Source of the DNA: Staphylococcus lugdunensis
Lineage (GTDB): Bacteria > Bacillota > Bacilli > Staphylococcales > Staphylococcaceae
Assembly (NCBI RefSeq): GCF_002901705.1
Contig: NZ_PPPV01000016.1
Location: forward strand, 30,284 to 94,283
Length of the DNA: 64,000 bases
Direction of reading: 5' to 3'
Part shown: positions 1 to 11,100 of the stretch, piece after piece
How the letters are laid out: each line of letters opens with the position of its first letter
How positions within the stretch are numbered: the first letter of the stretch is position 1
Position numbers and translations under genes: made by a program
Notes under the pieces: model-generated
The model's database searches: none
What the model was told of the DNA's origin: nothing
What the model saw: only the letters and a program-made list of their open reading frames with translations

Positions 1-32
1 GATGTCCCAGTCTCAGTTTAAATTCTATTTGT

Positions 33-87
33 TGGTGCCCCGATTTGCAACTTTCCTTGTTCGTAGTATATCTTTATTGGGGCACCA
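33..87. repeat. Inverted repeat at window start
   Basis: The arms TGGTGCCCC (33-41) and GGGGCACCA (79-87) are perfect inverted copies about 37 bases apart, in the gap beyond the 3' end of the ABM-domain gene. It could be a long hairpin acting as a terminator or part of a dispersed staphylococcal intergenic element. There is no clear T-run directly after either arm, so a terminator role is not demonstrated. Confidence 0.5.
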
Positions 88-159
88 TTTATGTTATATT
101 TAACGCTATATTTTGACTAATTCGCGTTTTTTCAGGGTATTGACGATTTACCTTTCAAT

Positions 160-819
160 CTATTGAAGATATGTTAAACTTCCCTTTGTGACCATAACAT
201 CATTTTGTAAGTCTACCAAAACTTTATTAACTAACGCTCCTTCTGTTTCATTGATATACGTTTTAAAATGAGACGTATTACAGTGGATATTATATGCTTT
301 TTCATCGTTGTAAACTTCATAAAAATAGAATCGTTGAGAATTATTACGATCCTGAAGTGCATACATGGCAAGTACATCGTCTTCTGCAATGATTGAAGCC
401 TTCATATTTTTTAATACACTTTCTTTAAAATTTAATTCTTCATTTTCTTTTACTAAAATTTGTGCAAATTTTAAGCAGAAATGTTCTGCACCAATCCATT
501 TCGATGATGCTAATTTCTCTTTTAAAAAGATTGGCTCTACCTCAAATGCTTTTTGTTGCGTCAACTTCGTTCCAACTTGATTAGTAAACTCTTGATATTG
601 GGAAGAATTTAAATGTTGTTGATAAGCATATTCATCTTTATATACCTCAAAAACAATAAATTGATTAGGATTTTCTGTTATTTTACTAGCGTACATTGCC
701 AGTGTACCATCCTCATTTTGATAAGAAGTTGATAAGTTATTCACACCTGCTTGATGAAATACCTCTATATCATGATTACTGACTTCTAATTTAAATAGAT
801 GTGCTACTGGTTTTTCCAT
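160..819 (-). CDS. Two-domain ABM-fold monooxygenase-like protein
   Basis: The 219-residue protein has two copies of an antibiotic biosynthesis monooxygenase (ABM) type ferredoxin-like domain. The halves share the pattern LAMYA (residues about 40 and 150), then F-x-F/Y-EVY-x-DE-x-AY (about 57 and 168), then H (about 69 and 179), so the gene looks like an internal duplication. ABM proteins include quinol monooxygenases and staphylococcal heme-degrading or TRAP-like proteins; the substrate here cannot be read from sequence. The ATG is preceded by AGGAG at good spacing. The gene lies 1.25 kb beyond the end of lugZ, past the lug terminator, so it is not obviously part of the lug transcript. The published lugdunin cluster is described with a putative monooxygenase, lugM; this is the only candidate in the window, but I cannot confirm the identity and therefore give no symbol. 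Confidence 0.75.
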   Translation of the reverse strand: MEKPVAHLFKLEVSNHDIEVFHQAGVNNLSTSYQNEDGTLAMYASKITENPNQFIVFEVYKDEYAYQQHLNSSQYQEFTNQVGTKLTQQKAFEVEPIFLKEKLASSKWIGAEHFCLKFAQILVKENEELNFKESVLKNMKASIIAEDDVLAMYALQDRNNSQRFYFYEVYNDEKAYNIHCNTSHFKTYINETEGALVNKVLVDLQNDVMVTKGSLTYLQ

Positions 820-1379
820 GGTTCAAACTCCTTCTCGATTCCATTAATCATAAATATAGTATTCAAATGATTTAAATTACTAATAGTTTAGACTACTAGT
901 TAAAAAGTATCAATTGTATAGAGCAAAATCCGACAAAGATGTTTAGGATTTGAGCAGATCCTAGCAATAAGCGAAAATGTTTTACCAAATTTTTGTAAAT
1001 GGTGACAGCATGATTAACACGCGTTGTCCGTGAAAGCGTTCTTAATTGTGTGAAAATTATGTAACGATACCAAAAGACAAATGAGAGTTCTATGAGCTAC
1101 TTTCAAAATACCATAATAGATAATTAGTTTAGACAAAGTGGAAATGATTGTTTGTGACATTGTCTTTAAAAGACTAGAAAGTTATACGAATATGAAATAA
1201 ACTTTTATTTTTCACAACAAAAACCACTATTCAAAATTTTCATTTTTTCAATTCTATAATAAATCACTAGTCCGATTTTTAAATTTTGAATATAAAAATA
1301 ACGCAATTATCTCTATAATTACTAAGTGATTAATATAAATAAAAGAGGTAATAAGCCTTTATTCATGTAACAGACATAC

Positions 1380-1700
1380 CGCAACGTAGATGTGGCTGCT
1401 AATTATAAACTTAAATCATTAAAAGAACATTTTTATCGATATCCATTAATGATTAGACTAAAAGTTAGAGCTATAACAATTGATGTGTATGAACTTTATA
1501 TATCTAAATTAGCAATTATTCAGACATACTAAGATAAATCTAGTTTGTTTTCATACAATCCAATTTATTACATAGAGATCTCAATATGTCGGTGATTTGT
1601 ATTATAAATCGATTCAGAAAGACAGATAAAATCCTTTATAATCAATACAAAAATTATTGCAATCTTTTTCTTATACATTGAATTATAAAAAGTTTATGGA
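1380..1700 (+). pseudogene. Decayed ISL3-family transposase remnant
   Basis: Within the 1.25-kb gene-free stretch 820-2072, plus-strand translation gives two short pieces reminiscent of ISL3-family transposases. The first (1380-1532) reads SLKEHFYRYPLMIRLKV followed by a T-I-D-V-Y segment, resembling the ISL3 pattern before the catalytic DRFH region. The second, in another frame (about 1610-1680), reads KILYNQYKNYCNLFL, resembling the ISL3 segment with KR-Y-WK-LFL spacing. Stops and a frame change separate them, so the gene is dead. No terminal inverted repeats were identified. The call rests on remembered family patterns. The rest of 820-2072 shows nothing recognisable apart from the lug terminator near 2000. 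Confidence 0.45.
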
Positions 1701-1984
1701 TTAAGAAAGTTATTAAAAGAAAATCAAACAAATTAGTTACTTAAAATTTTATTTTCTATTAATTTATCAGCTATTTTGTACAAAGATCCTTCCAATAATT
1801 AGAACATTAAAACAGATAATAACCTTAATTGAAATATAATCAATTATTCAAGACTTTACAACGGTCTATAGAGATAATTAAACATAAAATTCAGATAATA
1901 AAAAGATTATCTTTTGACTATGGAATATATGATAATTTGTGTTTTAGAATGCTCATAGGTTCAAGACTATTCACATCTTAATTT

Positions 1985-2016
1985 AAAAAGAAGTTAAGCA
2001 TCCGTCACTTAACTTC
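1985..2016 (-). terminator. Rho-independent terminator of the lug biosynthetic operon
   Basis: The arms GAAGTTAAG (1990-1998) and CTTAACTTC (2008-2016) form a 9-bp stem with a 9-base loop. Read on the minus strand the stem is followed by a T-run (CTTCTTTTTAAA). It lies about 60 bases after the lugZ stop, as expected for the end of lugRABCTDZ. Confidence 0.8.
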
Positions 2017-2072
2017 CATAACTTAAATGAATTGTCCTAATTTAAAAAACAGCCTCTTAGTTCAAATTCTAT

Positions 2073-2726
2073 TTAAAAACTAGAAAATGACTTTAAAAAA
2101 TGAATTAGTTCCTCAAACTGAATGATTTTAATACTATATGTTTTTAAACCGTCAGCAGTAACCGAACAATAGTAATTATTCCATTCAAAAGTAATAAAAT
2201 CATATTTTTTAGTTACATTTACTTTTTTTAAATTATCTGAAATACCAGTACCTTTTTTCTTTAAATATGCTTCTTTTTTTGTCCAAATATCATAAAATCG
2301 CCTCTTATATTCACGTTTTTTAGCTCTTTTCATTAATTTTTTTTCTTCTTCATGAAAGCAATATTCAATAATTTCATTAGGAACGTCATTTAATTCTTCA
2401 ACGTCAATTCCTACTTCACCATGTTCATAAAATGCAACATAAACAACTTTACCAGAATGTGATATATTAAAGTAAATGTTATTATTCTCAATATACGGTT
2501 TACCGTATTTTTCTTTTAATATATTTACATCATTAGGAGAAATACCTCTAAGCTTATACATTCCATACAAAACCACTAATCTACTATATAGCAAATTTAG
2601 TTTATCTCTATCGTAATATAAAGCGGCGATTTTGTTCAAATCTTCTTCCTGTATAAAATTAAGTAACTTGGTCTCTATTGTAGAAAATACACTTTTCTTA
2701 TTTTCATAAATATAAATCATCAGCAT
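2073..2726 (-). CDS. lugZ: Sfp-type 4'-phosphopantetheinyl transferase LugZ
   Basis: The protein (217 aa) transfers 4'-phosphopantetheine from CoA to the carrier-domain serines of the lug synthetases, converting them from apo to holo form. The family signatures are present: GIDVEELND near residue 104 (Mg2+ binding Asp/Glu) and WTKKEAYLKKKG near residue 148. Length is typical of the Sfp group. It is the last gene of the lug operon, 7 bases after lugD; its ribosome binding site AGGTGA overlaps the lugD stop codon. ATG 2726 has good spacing to that site; an in-frame ATG at 2720 is also possible. The gene is AT-rich like the rest of the cluster. Confidence 0.93.
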   Translation of the reverse strand: MLMIYIYENKKSVFSTIETKLLNFIQEEDLNKIAALYYDRDKLNLLYSRLVVLYGMYKLRGISPNDVNILKEKYGKPYIENNNIYFNISHSGKVVYVAFYEHGEVGIDVEELNDVPNEIIEYCFHEEEKKLMKRAKKREYKRRFYDIWTKKEAYLKKKGTGISDNLKKVNVTKKYDFITFEWNNYYCSVTADGLKTYSIKIIQFEELIHFLKSFSSF

Positions 2727-2733
2727 TATAGTT

Positions 2734-4473
2734 TCACCTTTCAGTTAATAGAGTTTCTAACTCTTTCACTGAGTTATTTTCATACAGTTCAATCATTTCT
2801 AATTCTCGCCCAATTTTATTTTCAATCCAAATCTTAATCCTCATCATTTGAATGGAATCAACTCCAAAATCTAACAAAGTATCTGTAGATTGAATATTTG
2901 TCACATCAAGTTCCAAAGATAACATCTTTCTTAGCTCAGTACTCACATCATCGGTACTATCTTTATTCTTACGTATAAAGTGACGCTGCTCCATGTAGAT
3001 ATCAAATAACTTATTATAATCAGTTTTTCCATTAATTGTGATAGGAAATCTTTCTACCTTAAATACATAATTGGGCATTTCGTAAGGTAATAAATAGTTA
3101 GATAATTTTTTTAATATTTCATTTTTATCTGACGAAATTTCACCTTCATATGCAATAATCATCTTTTTAGGAGTATCTTTTGTTAAAAGAATACGGCTTT
3201 CAGTATTGAAACACTTATTAAACTTATTGGAAATTTCGCTTAAACTCAATCGATAACCATTAACTTTAAAATCATCATTCTTCCTACCAAGTATTTTAAT
3301 ATAATTATGTTCCGTATAGATACCTAAGTCACCAGTTAGATAAATATATCCCAATCTAGGATGATGTATAAACGATTTACTAGTTTTAAACTGGTCATTT
3401 ATATACCCATGGGCTACTCCCATTCCACCAATAGCAATTTCTCCAACTTCCCCTACATCACAAAAATCATGTTCATTATTTAATATATATATCGTTTGGT
3501 TGGTTAAAGGATACCCGTAGGGAATATATTTCAATTGATTTACCTCATTTTTCATAACATTATAAGTAATTGACCAAATAGTACCCTCAGTTGCTCCTCC
3601 TAAACTATGCAAATTCACATTGGGTAATTCTTTATAAAAAAGTTTAGCTAATCCTACTGAAATAAAATCTCCACTTAGTAAACAATGTTTTAATTTATTC
3701 TCTATAACTTTATTGGAGTTTAAATAAAGATACATTAAGTTAGGTACGGAATTCCAAATCGTTACTGGATATTTTGAAAGAATCATATTAATTTCATTAA
3801 AATCTCTAGGATCTTCAACTAAATGCAATGTCCCTCCAACAATTATTGAGGCAAATATATCAAAAATGCTTAAATCAAATGATAGGGATGATAGATTTAA
3901 AAAATAATCAGTATCATCTAAATCAAATCTTTCAATTAAATCGAAGATGGTGTTCACAACTTGATAATGAGATTCTATGACTCCTTTTGGCATTCCAGTA
4001 GTTCCCGAAGTAAAAATCACATAAGCAAGGGAATCATCCCCAACTAATGGTTTAATAGTATTGACGACATTTACTTTATCATGTAAAAAATAGGTGTTCT
4101 TGCAGTCAATGAACGCTTTCGCTTGTGTTTTATCTAAAATATAATTTATCCTTTCATCTGGCGAAGCTGGATTAATTGGTATAAAGAAATTGCCTGAATT
4201 CAAGACTCCTAAAATTTGTCCAACTACATCTATATTTTTATATCCCATTATTGCAATTGGCTGATTATTAAAATCAAATAAGTTAGTTACCTCAATCATT
4301 TTATTGTATAGCTGTTCATAAGTAATACTTTCTTTTTTGTTTCTAACTGCAATCTTATCTGGATGTTTCTTCACATTGTCCAATAAGAACTCATGAAGCT
4401 TTTTACTTGATTCTATCAGCTTTTGAGTATTGTTATATTTTTTATATAATTCATTTAAATGCAATTTAGACAT
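2734..4473 (-). CDS. lugD: NRPS starter module LugD (A-T), cysteine-activating
   Basis: A free-standing adenylation plus carrier module of 579 aa with no condensation domain, hence the likely chain starter. A3 is TSGTTGMPKG (about residue 159), A5 is GGATEG (about 291), A7 is TGDLG, A8 contains KVNGYR, and A10 is NGKTD supplying the catalytic Lys. The carrier motif is FGVDSIQ (about 538). Mapped to GrsA pocket positions, I read D-L-F-N-L-S-L-I-W-K. This differs only at the third place from the cysteine code I remember (DLYNLSLIWK), and the GGATE..IWS form of A5 is typical of Cys domains. In lugdunin assembly LugD provides the N-terminal Cys that later forms the thiazolidine, although its gene is last of the four NRPS genes. 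It has an upstream GGAGAG ribosome binding site and lies 37 bases after lugT. Confidence 0.95.
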   Translation of the reverse strand: MSKLHLNELYKKYNNTQKLIESSKKLHEFLLDNVKKHPDKIAVRNKKESITYEQLYNKMIEVTNLFDFNNQPIAIMGYKNIDVVGQILGVLNSGNFFIPINPASPDERINYILDKTQAKAFIDCKNTYFLHDKVNVVNTIKPLVGDDSLAYVIFTSGTTGMPKGVIESHYQVVNTIFDLIERFDLDDTDYFLNLSSLSFDLSIFDIFASIIVGGTLHLVEDPRDFNEINMILSKYPVTIWNSVPNLMYLYLNSNKVIENKLKHCLLSGDFISVGLAKLFYKELPNVNLHSLGGATEGTIWSITYNVMKNEVNQLKYIPYGYPLTNQTIYILNNEHDFCDVGEVGEIAIGGMGVAHGYINDQFKTSKSFIHHPRLGYIYLTGDLGIYTEHNYIKILGRKNDDFKVNGYRLSLSEISNKFNKCFNTESRILLTKDTPKKMIIAYEGEISSDKNEILKKLSNYLLPYEMPNYVFKVERFPITINGKTDYNKLFDIYMEQRHFIRKNKDSTDDVSTELRKMLSLELDVTNIQSTDTLLDFGVDSIQMMRIKIWIENKIGRELEMIELYENNSVKELETLLTER

Positions 4474-4510
4474 ATAAATTCTCTCCTTCTAGCTAAGCTT
4501 AAGATATAAA

Positions 4511-5197
4511 TTAGCAACACAAGAGTTCGAAAGTTAACTTCGGATCTTGAAATATATTATTGATAAAAAAGTGATCTCCTTTAAACTTTTTAAAATTGCA
4601 TGAATTTACAGCGTAATCCTTCCATTTCATAATATTTTCTTCTTTTACATGAATATCTTGATCACTATACCAAACTTCAACATTAGACTTTACCTTTTTA
4701 GAACTATTATTCATTTTATATTGATTGATAAACTGCATATCCTGATAAAATATTTCACCATAGAATTCCATTAGTTCTTTATTATTAATTATTTCTTGAG
4801 GAGTTCCATTAAACAATGATATATAAGTTTTCGTATTATCCAAAGATAGTTCATTATATTCTTCTAGGCTATCATTATTGTTGTCAACAGGGCATTGCCC
4901 ACTAATAATGACTTTCCGAGGTTTATGGAGCTTATTAATCTCAATAAACCTACATAATTCATTTGCTAAATATCCCCCCATACTATGACCAAAAATGACA
5001 TATGGAGAATTAAAATTAATCACATTACAAACCTCTATCATGACTGAATTTAATGAATCCAATTTCTCAGATATTCTAGAACGTCTACCTGGTAATTCAT
5101 ACTTTATTAAATCTATTCCATCAATATGGCATAATTTTGAATAACTATCTAGTGAGCCACACGCATAAGGAAATGCTAGAACTTGAATATTTGTCAT
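4511..5197 (-). CDS. lugT: Type II (editing) thioesterase LugT
   Basis: An alpha/beta hydrolase of 228 aa of the type II thioesterase family, which clears misprimed or stalled acyl groups from carrier domains in trans. The nucleophile elbow is GHSMGG (Ser near residue 73). The N-terminal FPYACGS motif is typical of the family. The acid is probably in YSDQD and the catalytic His in GDHFF (about residue 208). It overlaps lugC by four bases (ATGA), indicating translational coupling within the operon. It is not the release enzyme, because LugC ends in a reductase domain. Confidence 0.93.
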   Translation of the reverse strand: MTNIQVLAFPYACGSLDSYSKLCHIDGIDLIKYELPGRRSRISEKLDSLNSVMIEVCNVINFNSPYVIFGHSMGGYLANELCRFIEINKLHKPRKVIISGQCPVDNNNDSLEEYNELSLDNTKTYISLFNGTPQEIINNKELMEFYGEIFYQDMQFINQYKMNNSSKKVKSNVEVWYSDQDIHVKEENIMKWKDYAVNSCNFKKFKGDHFFINNIFQDPKLTFELLCC

Positions 5198-8100
5198 AAT
5201 AACCTCTCACTTTCTAAGGCATTATAGATATATTTATAAAGTGAATCATAACTTATACTGCAATTTATATTGTAGTTAATTTGATAACCTATATCTTCAG
5301 AACTTGAATTTTTAATTGCCTTTACTCCAGAATCATAAAAGATATTTTCTTTAAATAGTGGGATTAATATTTTTATATGATTATCCTTCGAATTTTCTGC
5401 TTCAAATATCCAATCTTCTAATGAAACTTTTCTAATTTTTTTATCGATAATCTCTTCAATAATACGAATACATTCACCAAATGAAATCATTGATTTCGTA
5501 AAATAATTTATAATTTGATTTTCATTATGAGAAGCATTCGAATTCATTAAGCATTTAGCTACCTCATCCACAGGTGTTAAATCTGTTTGCTGTTCTAAAA
5601 ATTCTTGAGGACAACATCCAATCTGAGCAATGGATAAAATCAATCTCCAAAACAAATCTTTACTTGGGCTCATTTTATTACGAGAGTTACCATTTAAACG
5701 ACCTACTCTTGAAATTTGTACACCATTCCTTATTGTACGGTATTTTCTCAATAATTTTTCTGCTTGTATTTTCGTTTTAATATAACTTATTGGCGCCTCA
5801 TCCAAATTTTCAATTAAATAATAATCATGTCCAACTACAGACAATGTCGATATATGGTTGACCTTCTTAACTAATTTATTATTGGCAAATTTCATTATAT
5901 TTTCAACGCCAATAACATTGGACTTATATGCTTCCTTATAGGGAGCCATAAAATTCACGTTGCTAGCACAATTATAAATAACTGAACAAGTTTTTGATAA
6001 TTTATCATATTCTTCTTGTGACATTCCGAAAAATTCTTTTGAAATATCCCCAACAACCACATGTAAATTTTCTAAGGGTAGCTTCTCTATTTTTCCTGAT
6101 ATTTTTTTGAGCTGTTTTAACACTCTATTTCTTGCTGATTTTGAACATTCTGCTCTAATAACTGTATAAACACTAAATCCTTTTATAAGGTGTTGATATA
6201 ACAATTCGCTCCCTAGCAATCCCGTTGTTCCTGTAATAAAAACATGATTATTACTATTTTCTACTTTTAAGATTTCAGTAGAGGGCAATTTAGGTAACTC
6301 TATATCATCACCCTTCATTACTTTTTTTGACTGCTTGCCTAAACTGTTTGCATTGTTTAAAATGTTTTGAATTGTTGGGTCTTGAAAGAAGCTAATAACA
6401 TCCATTTTTAATCCCATTTTCTCATTTAATAAAAATACTAATTTAGAAAGCTTTAACGAATCGCCACCACTTTCAAAGAAATCATCATTAGTTGAAACGC
6501 TGTGTGTACCTAAAATTTCTTCCCACAGATTGATAATTTCTTCTTCACAAATCTTGTTATTTTTATTTGTATCTTTTTTTACTGAATTGATTTCGTCAAC
6601 ATTTTCATTTGAAAGTTTAATCTCAATATCAGGTACTAACAAATCATTGACTCTAAGTACATATTTTAGAGAGCATACTTGTTTTAGCAAATCTTTAAAT
6701 ATACTACTTATTTTTTCTATAGCTTCTTCTGAAATAAGTGAACTGGAATATACTAATTTAAAAACAATATCACTTGATAACCCTACACTCATACTTAATG
6801 GCATATTCGATTGTTCACTAGCATAAAAGTCTTGAATACTGTCTGGTTGTTCTTCAACTTCTGGAAAATTTTCAATTACAAGAAGCGTATCATAAAATAA
6901 TTGCCAACTTGGAATGTTAAGTTTTTGTTTTAATTTACTTATGCTTATTACATTTGCAAAAATATTAGATTTAACCTCTTCTAGTTTTTTAATCTCATTG
7001 ATTATTGTTTTATCTTCATCTCTGCTAAAAAGTATTGGCAATGTCTTAATAAATAGTCCAACTTTATTTTCTATATCTGGTACATTTATTTCACGGCCAG
7101 AGTCGACTAGACCAAAAGTTACTTTAGATTTTTTAGATAGATGGCTAATAATATATCCCCATAGATAGTTAAATATTTGAGCAACTTTTATATCATTATG
7201 TTTGGCATATTTGTAAATTTCATTAGTTAGCTCTTTTTCTAAAGTAATTCTAACTTCCCTATTTACTTCTCTAGAACTTTGTAATAAATCCCTGTTATTA
7301 AACAGATTGCTACAAACTCCATTGAATTCACTTAATAGTGATTGAAAATCAGTTGACTCAGAAATGGTTTCTTTATTTTGATTTAGCCAAAGTACATAGT
7401 CCCTGTTTGAAACTTCATTGATTCCAAGTATAGTCTTTTTATTCCACATTTCATTAATAAGAATCGATAAACTCCAACCATCGAATAAAATATGATTGAA
7501 TAACCAAACAATTCTTTTATTATTATTTGGAGTAGTTATGATTAAAAGATAATGAGTTACACCATTTTTAAAGTCTCTTAATTTTCCAATGATTCTTTCT
7601 TTAATTTCATTCATCTTCTCAATTATCTCATTCGAATCTACATATTTTAAATCTATAATTTTAATCGGTAACTCATCAAAAGAACTTTTAATTACCTGAT
7701 ACACTGAGCCATTATCTGAAATCCAAAACTTAGTTCTCAAAGCTTGATATTTTCGGTGAACTTTGGAAAAAGACTCTATAATATCAGACATATTAGTTTT
7801 AGTGGTCCAAGAAATTTCATTAATATAACTTTGTGAATAATCTCCAACAGATGAATACAGCATTTCTTCTTGTAATGGAAACAAAGGATATATTTCTTCA
7901 ATTTCTTTTTGATTAATTAGTTCAGCATACTCTTTAAAAGGGATAATTGGGTTACCAATTACTTTTAAATCAGCAAAATACCTTAAATAATTTACATTTT
8001 GAATATAACAATTAAATTCATGAATCGCATTTAAAAGATGTTCTTCACAGTTTTTGATATTCATTACGCTTACCATCAAGTTCGAGCCCTGCTTAATAAT

Positions 8101-11100
8101 ATTTATTGTTGGCGGCATTGATTGTATATTTTCTTCAGCAATTGATTGAATTTCTTCAAATATAAAAAATTCATTATATTCATGGGCTTCTTCAAGATTT
8201 ACAACATTTAAAAATACTTGGCTATTAATCTTATGATGAAATTTATAATCACTTTCTTTTTGCAATATTAAGTATACTTCTTCCACTGAAATAGCTGGTT
8301 GTATATCTAAATTATATATTTCAGTGTACCACCCAACAGTATCGGATAGATTAAAATCTTTTAAAGATTCTGAAAGTCTTGAATCCTTTTCAACAGCAAT
8401 GTCAAGTTTCAAAGACTCATCAGTCAAAATTTCTTTAATAATACTGCTTGCAAGTATTTTAGGAAAATTCACTTGTGAATATTTGCTATTTTCTATCGAA
8501 ATATTCCTTGAAATTACTCCTGATTTTGAAGAATAAATTAAATTCTTCTGATTTGTTATGGTATTAATACTAGGTAGGTTTTGTATTTTTTTATTCAAAA
8601 GTTCAGTATTAGAAATATCTCCTGTTGCTCTCTTTGTATACAATAAAAAATCATTAATTTCATTTCTAATTATATTTATTGAAAATGTATCAACAAACAT
8701 ATGATGACAAACAAAATAAACACCTACACAATTCTTTTGATTATTAAAAAAATATAATATTTTTGATGTTGGTCCATTGTATATATCCAGTGAAAAGTCA
8801 GCTTGTTTAGCTTTATTATAGAATTCCTTTTCGTTCTTACATTCAATAAATATTTGCTCATATTTTAAATTTTCAATTTCCTGAATATAATTAAATAATT
8901 CTCCTCTCTCTTCTAGAATTACAGCACGCAACATTGCATGTGATGAATACAGAGATTTAAAAGCTTTTAATAATTCATCTTTAGTTACATCAATATTGAT
9001 GTTTTCAAAAAATGATTGGTTAAAATGATGAAAATTCTTTTTATCTTTTTTCATGAACCATTGCTGCATTATATTCAATTTGAATTTTTGTAGATATTTA
9101 TAATTAACCGCCATATTATTATTTTTTATGTTTTTCTGTAAATGCTTCGTTAAGAGGGAAACACTTGGATTATTTAATAAATCATTTGTAGATAAAACGT
9201 AATTTTTCTTCCTTAAGGCTGAGATAATCTGGATATTCTTGATTGAATCCCCACCTAATTTAAGAAATGAATCATCATTATTTATATTTTTAATCTTAAA
9301 TACCTTTTTAAATGCTTCTTTAACATCACTCAGAATTAGCTCATTTAATTTAAAACTACTTTCATTTACATTATTTTTCTTCATATTACAATTTAAAAAC
9401 GGAATTATATCTTTAAATGTTTGATCGTCATTATCTTTTATAAATATTGATTCTCCACTTTTAAATCCCTTTAGCCTTGTATTTAACATTGATTTATTTA
9501 AATCTCTTGAGTCTGAAAAACGACATTTATGAACTTTATTAATATTTTCAGTCATTTTTTGATTAGAACTTTCTACTTTTAATTTTATTAAAAATACATT
9601 AGCTATTTCATTTTCAGGTATTTCATTTGAATTTTCATCTAATATCTGTATATCGTAATTATTTTCATTTACTAAATATATTATTTGTTCAAACCTAAAT
9701 TCTTCTTGATTTTCAGTAGGTAATGGTATTATTTCTTTTTTAGTTTCTCTAATAATTATATCTGATACACAAATGTCTGATTTAAGTAATACCTCTTTTG
9801 ACCATATTAAGAATAAATCTATAAGAGATTTAATTTCTTGGCTAGTAAACAATTCAGTAGCATAATCAACTTGTAACTTCAAACAATTTGTAAATTCATA
9901 AATAGTTAATGATAATGGAAACTGTGAGTATTTGTGATTTTTTATAATTAGATCATCATAGAATTCATTGCTATGTTTTTCAGAAAAAGTTTGCATAGCA
10001 AAAGTTGTTTGTGTTATAGGTTCGTAATTATTTCTTGTTGCTTGTATGTTATTTATATCCTGAAATTCTATATCACTATGATCATATAAATCGAATAGTT
10101 CTAATTTAAAGTTTTGTACATCTTCTTTAAATGTATTGATGTTACTTTTTTTATCCAAGACAGGCAAAAATTCTATAAATAAACCAATCGTATTTTTATA
10201 TTCTTCCGTCCTCTTATTTAATGGAGTTCCAACATATACAGCATCTTCATTAAAATAGTTTAATAAGAATTGACTATATAACTTCAAGCAAAGATTAAAT
10301 TTTGATATATTATTTTTTTGTGAGAACAATTCTATAAGTACGCCTAATTCTTCTGGAATATCAAAATATTGCATTTCTCCTTGATGATTAAATTCCTTTT
10401 TATAAAAGCGCAAATAATTCTCTATATTAACTACTTTTTCCATCCAAAATTCTTTATCCTTTTTATACTTTTTTTCATCTTGTTTTGTACTCAAATATTG
10501 AAAGTAGTTATTAGTATTGTCTAAATGTTCATCGTCGAATATCATAGAGATAAATTTCTCCAGAGAGATACCATCAAATATAATATGGTGAACTACAAAA
10601 ATTAAATAAATATAGCTTTTTTCTTCAATTAAAGTTACTTTTATTAAAGGTTCTAAGCCATCACTTAAATTGAATGAATGATTTAAATAAGTTATAATTT
10701 TATTCTTATCGAATTGTCCCGGCACAAAAATATGTTCTATCTCAAAATTTTTCTTTTGAGTTACCCATATTAAATCGCTATTTTTATCTTCAATAAGTGC
10801 TGAGTTAAATATATTGTGATCACCTATTACTTGTTTTACTTTATTATTTAAATCTGAAACTTTCATATCTGTTTTAAGGATTTTTCTAACATAAGGAATA
10901 TTAAACATTGTATTTTCCGGATGCTCTAATTGGTAATAGTACATGGACTTTTGCATGTTTGTTGCAAAACCTAAATATTTGCCGTTTGATTGCTTGAATT
11001 CATTTTCAATATCGTGCATATAATACTCTTGAACATCATTAATTGTTTTAAACTGAACAAAGTCTTTTAATGATACTTCCAAATTAAAAATTTTGTTTAA

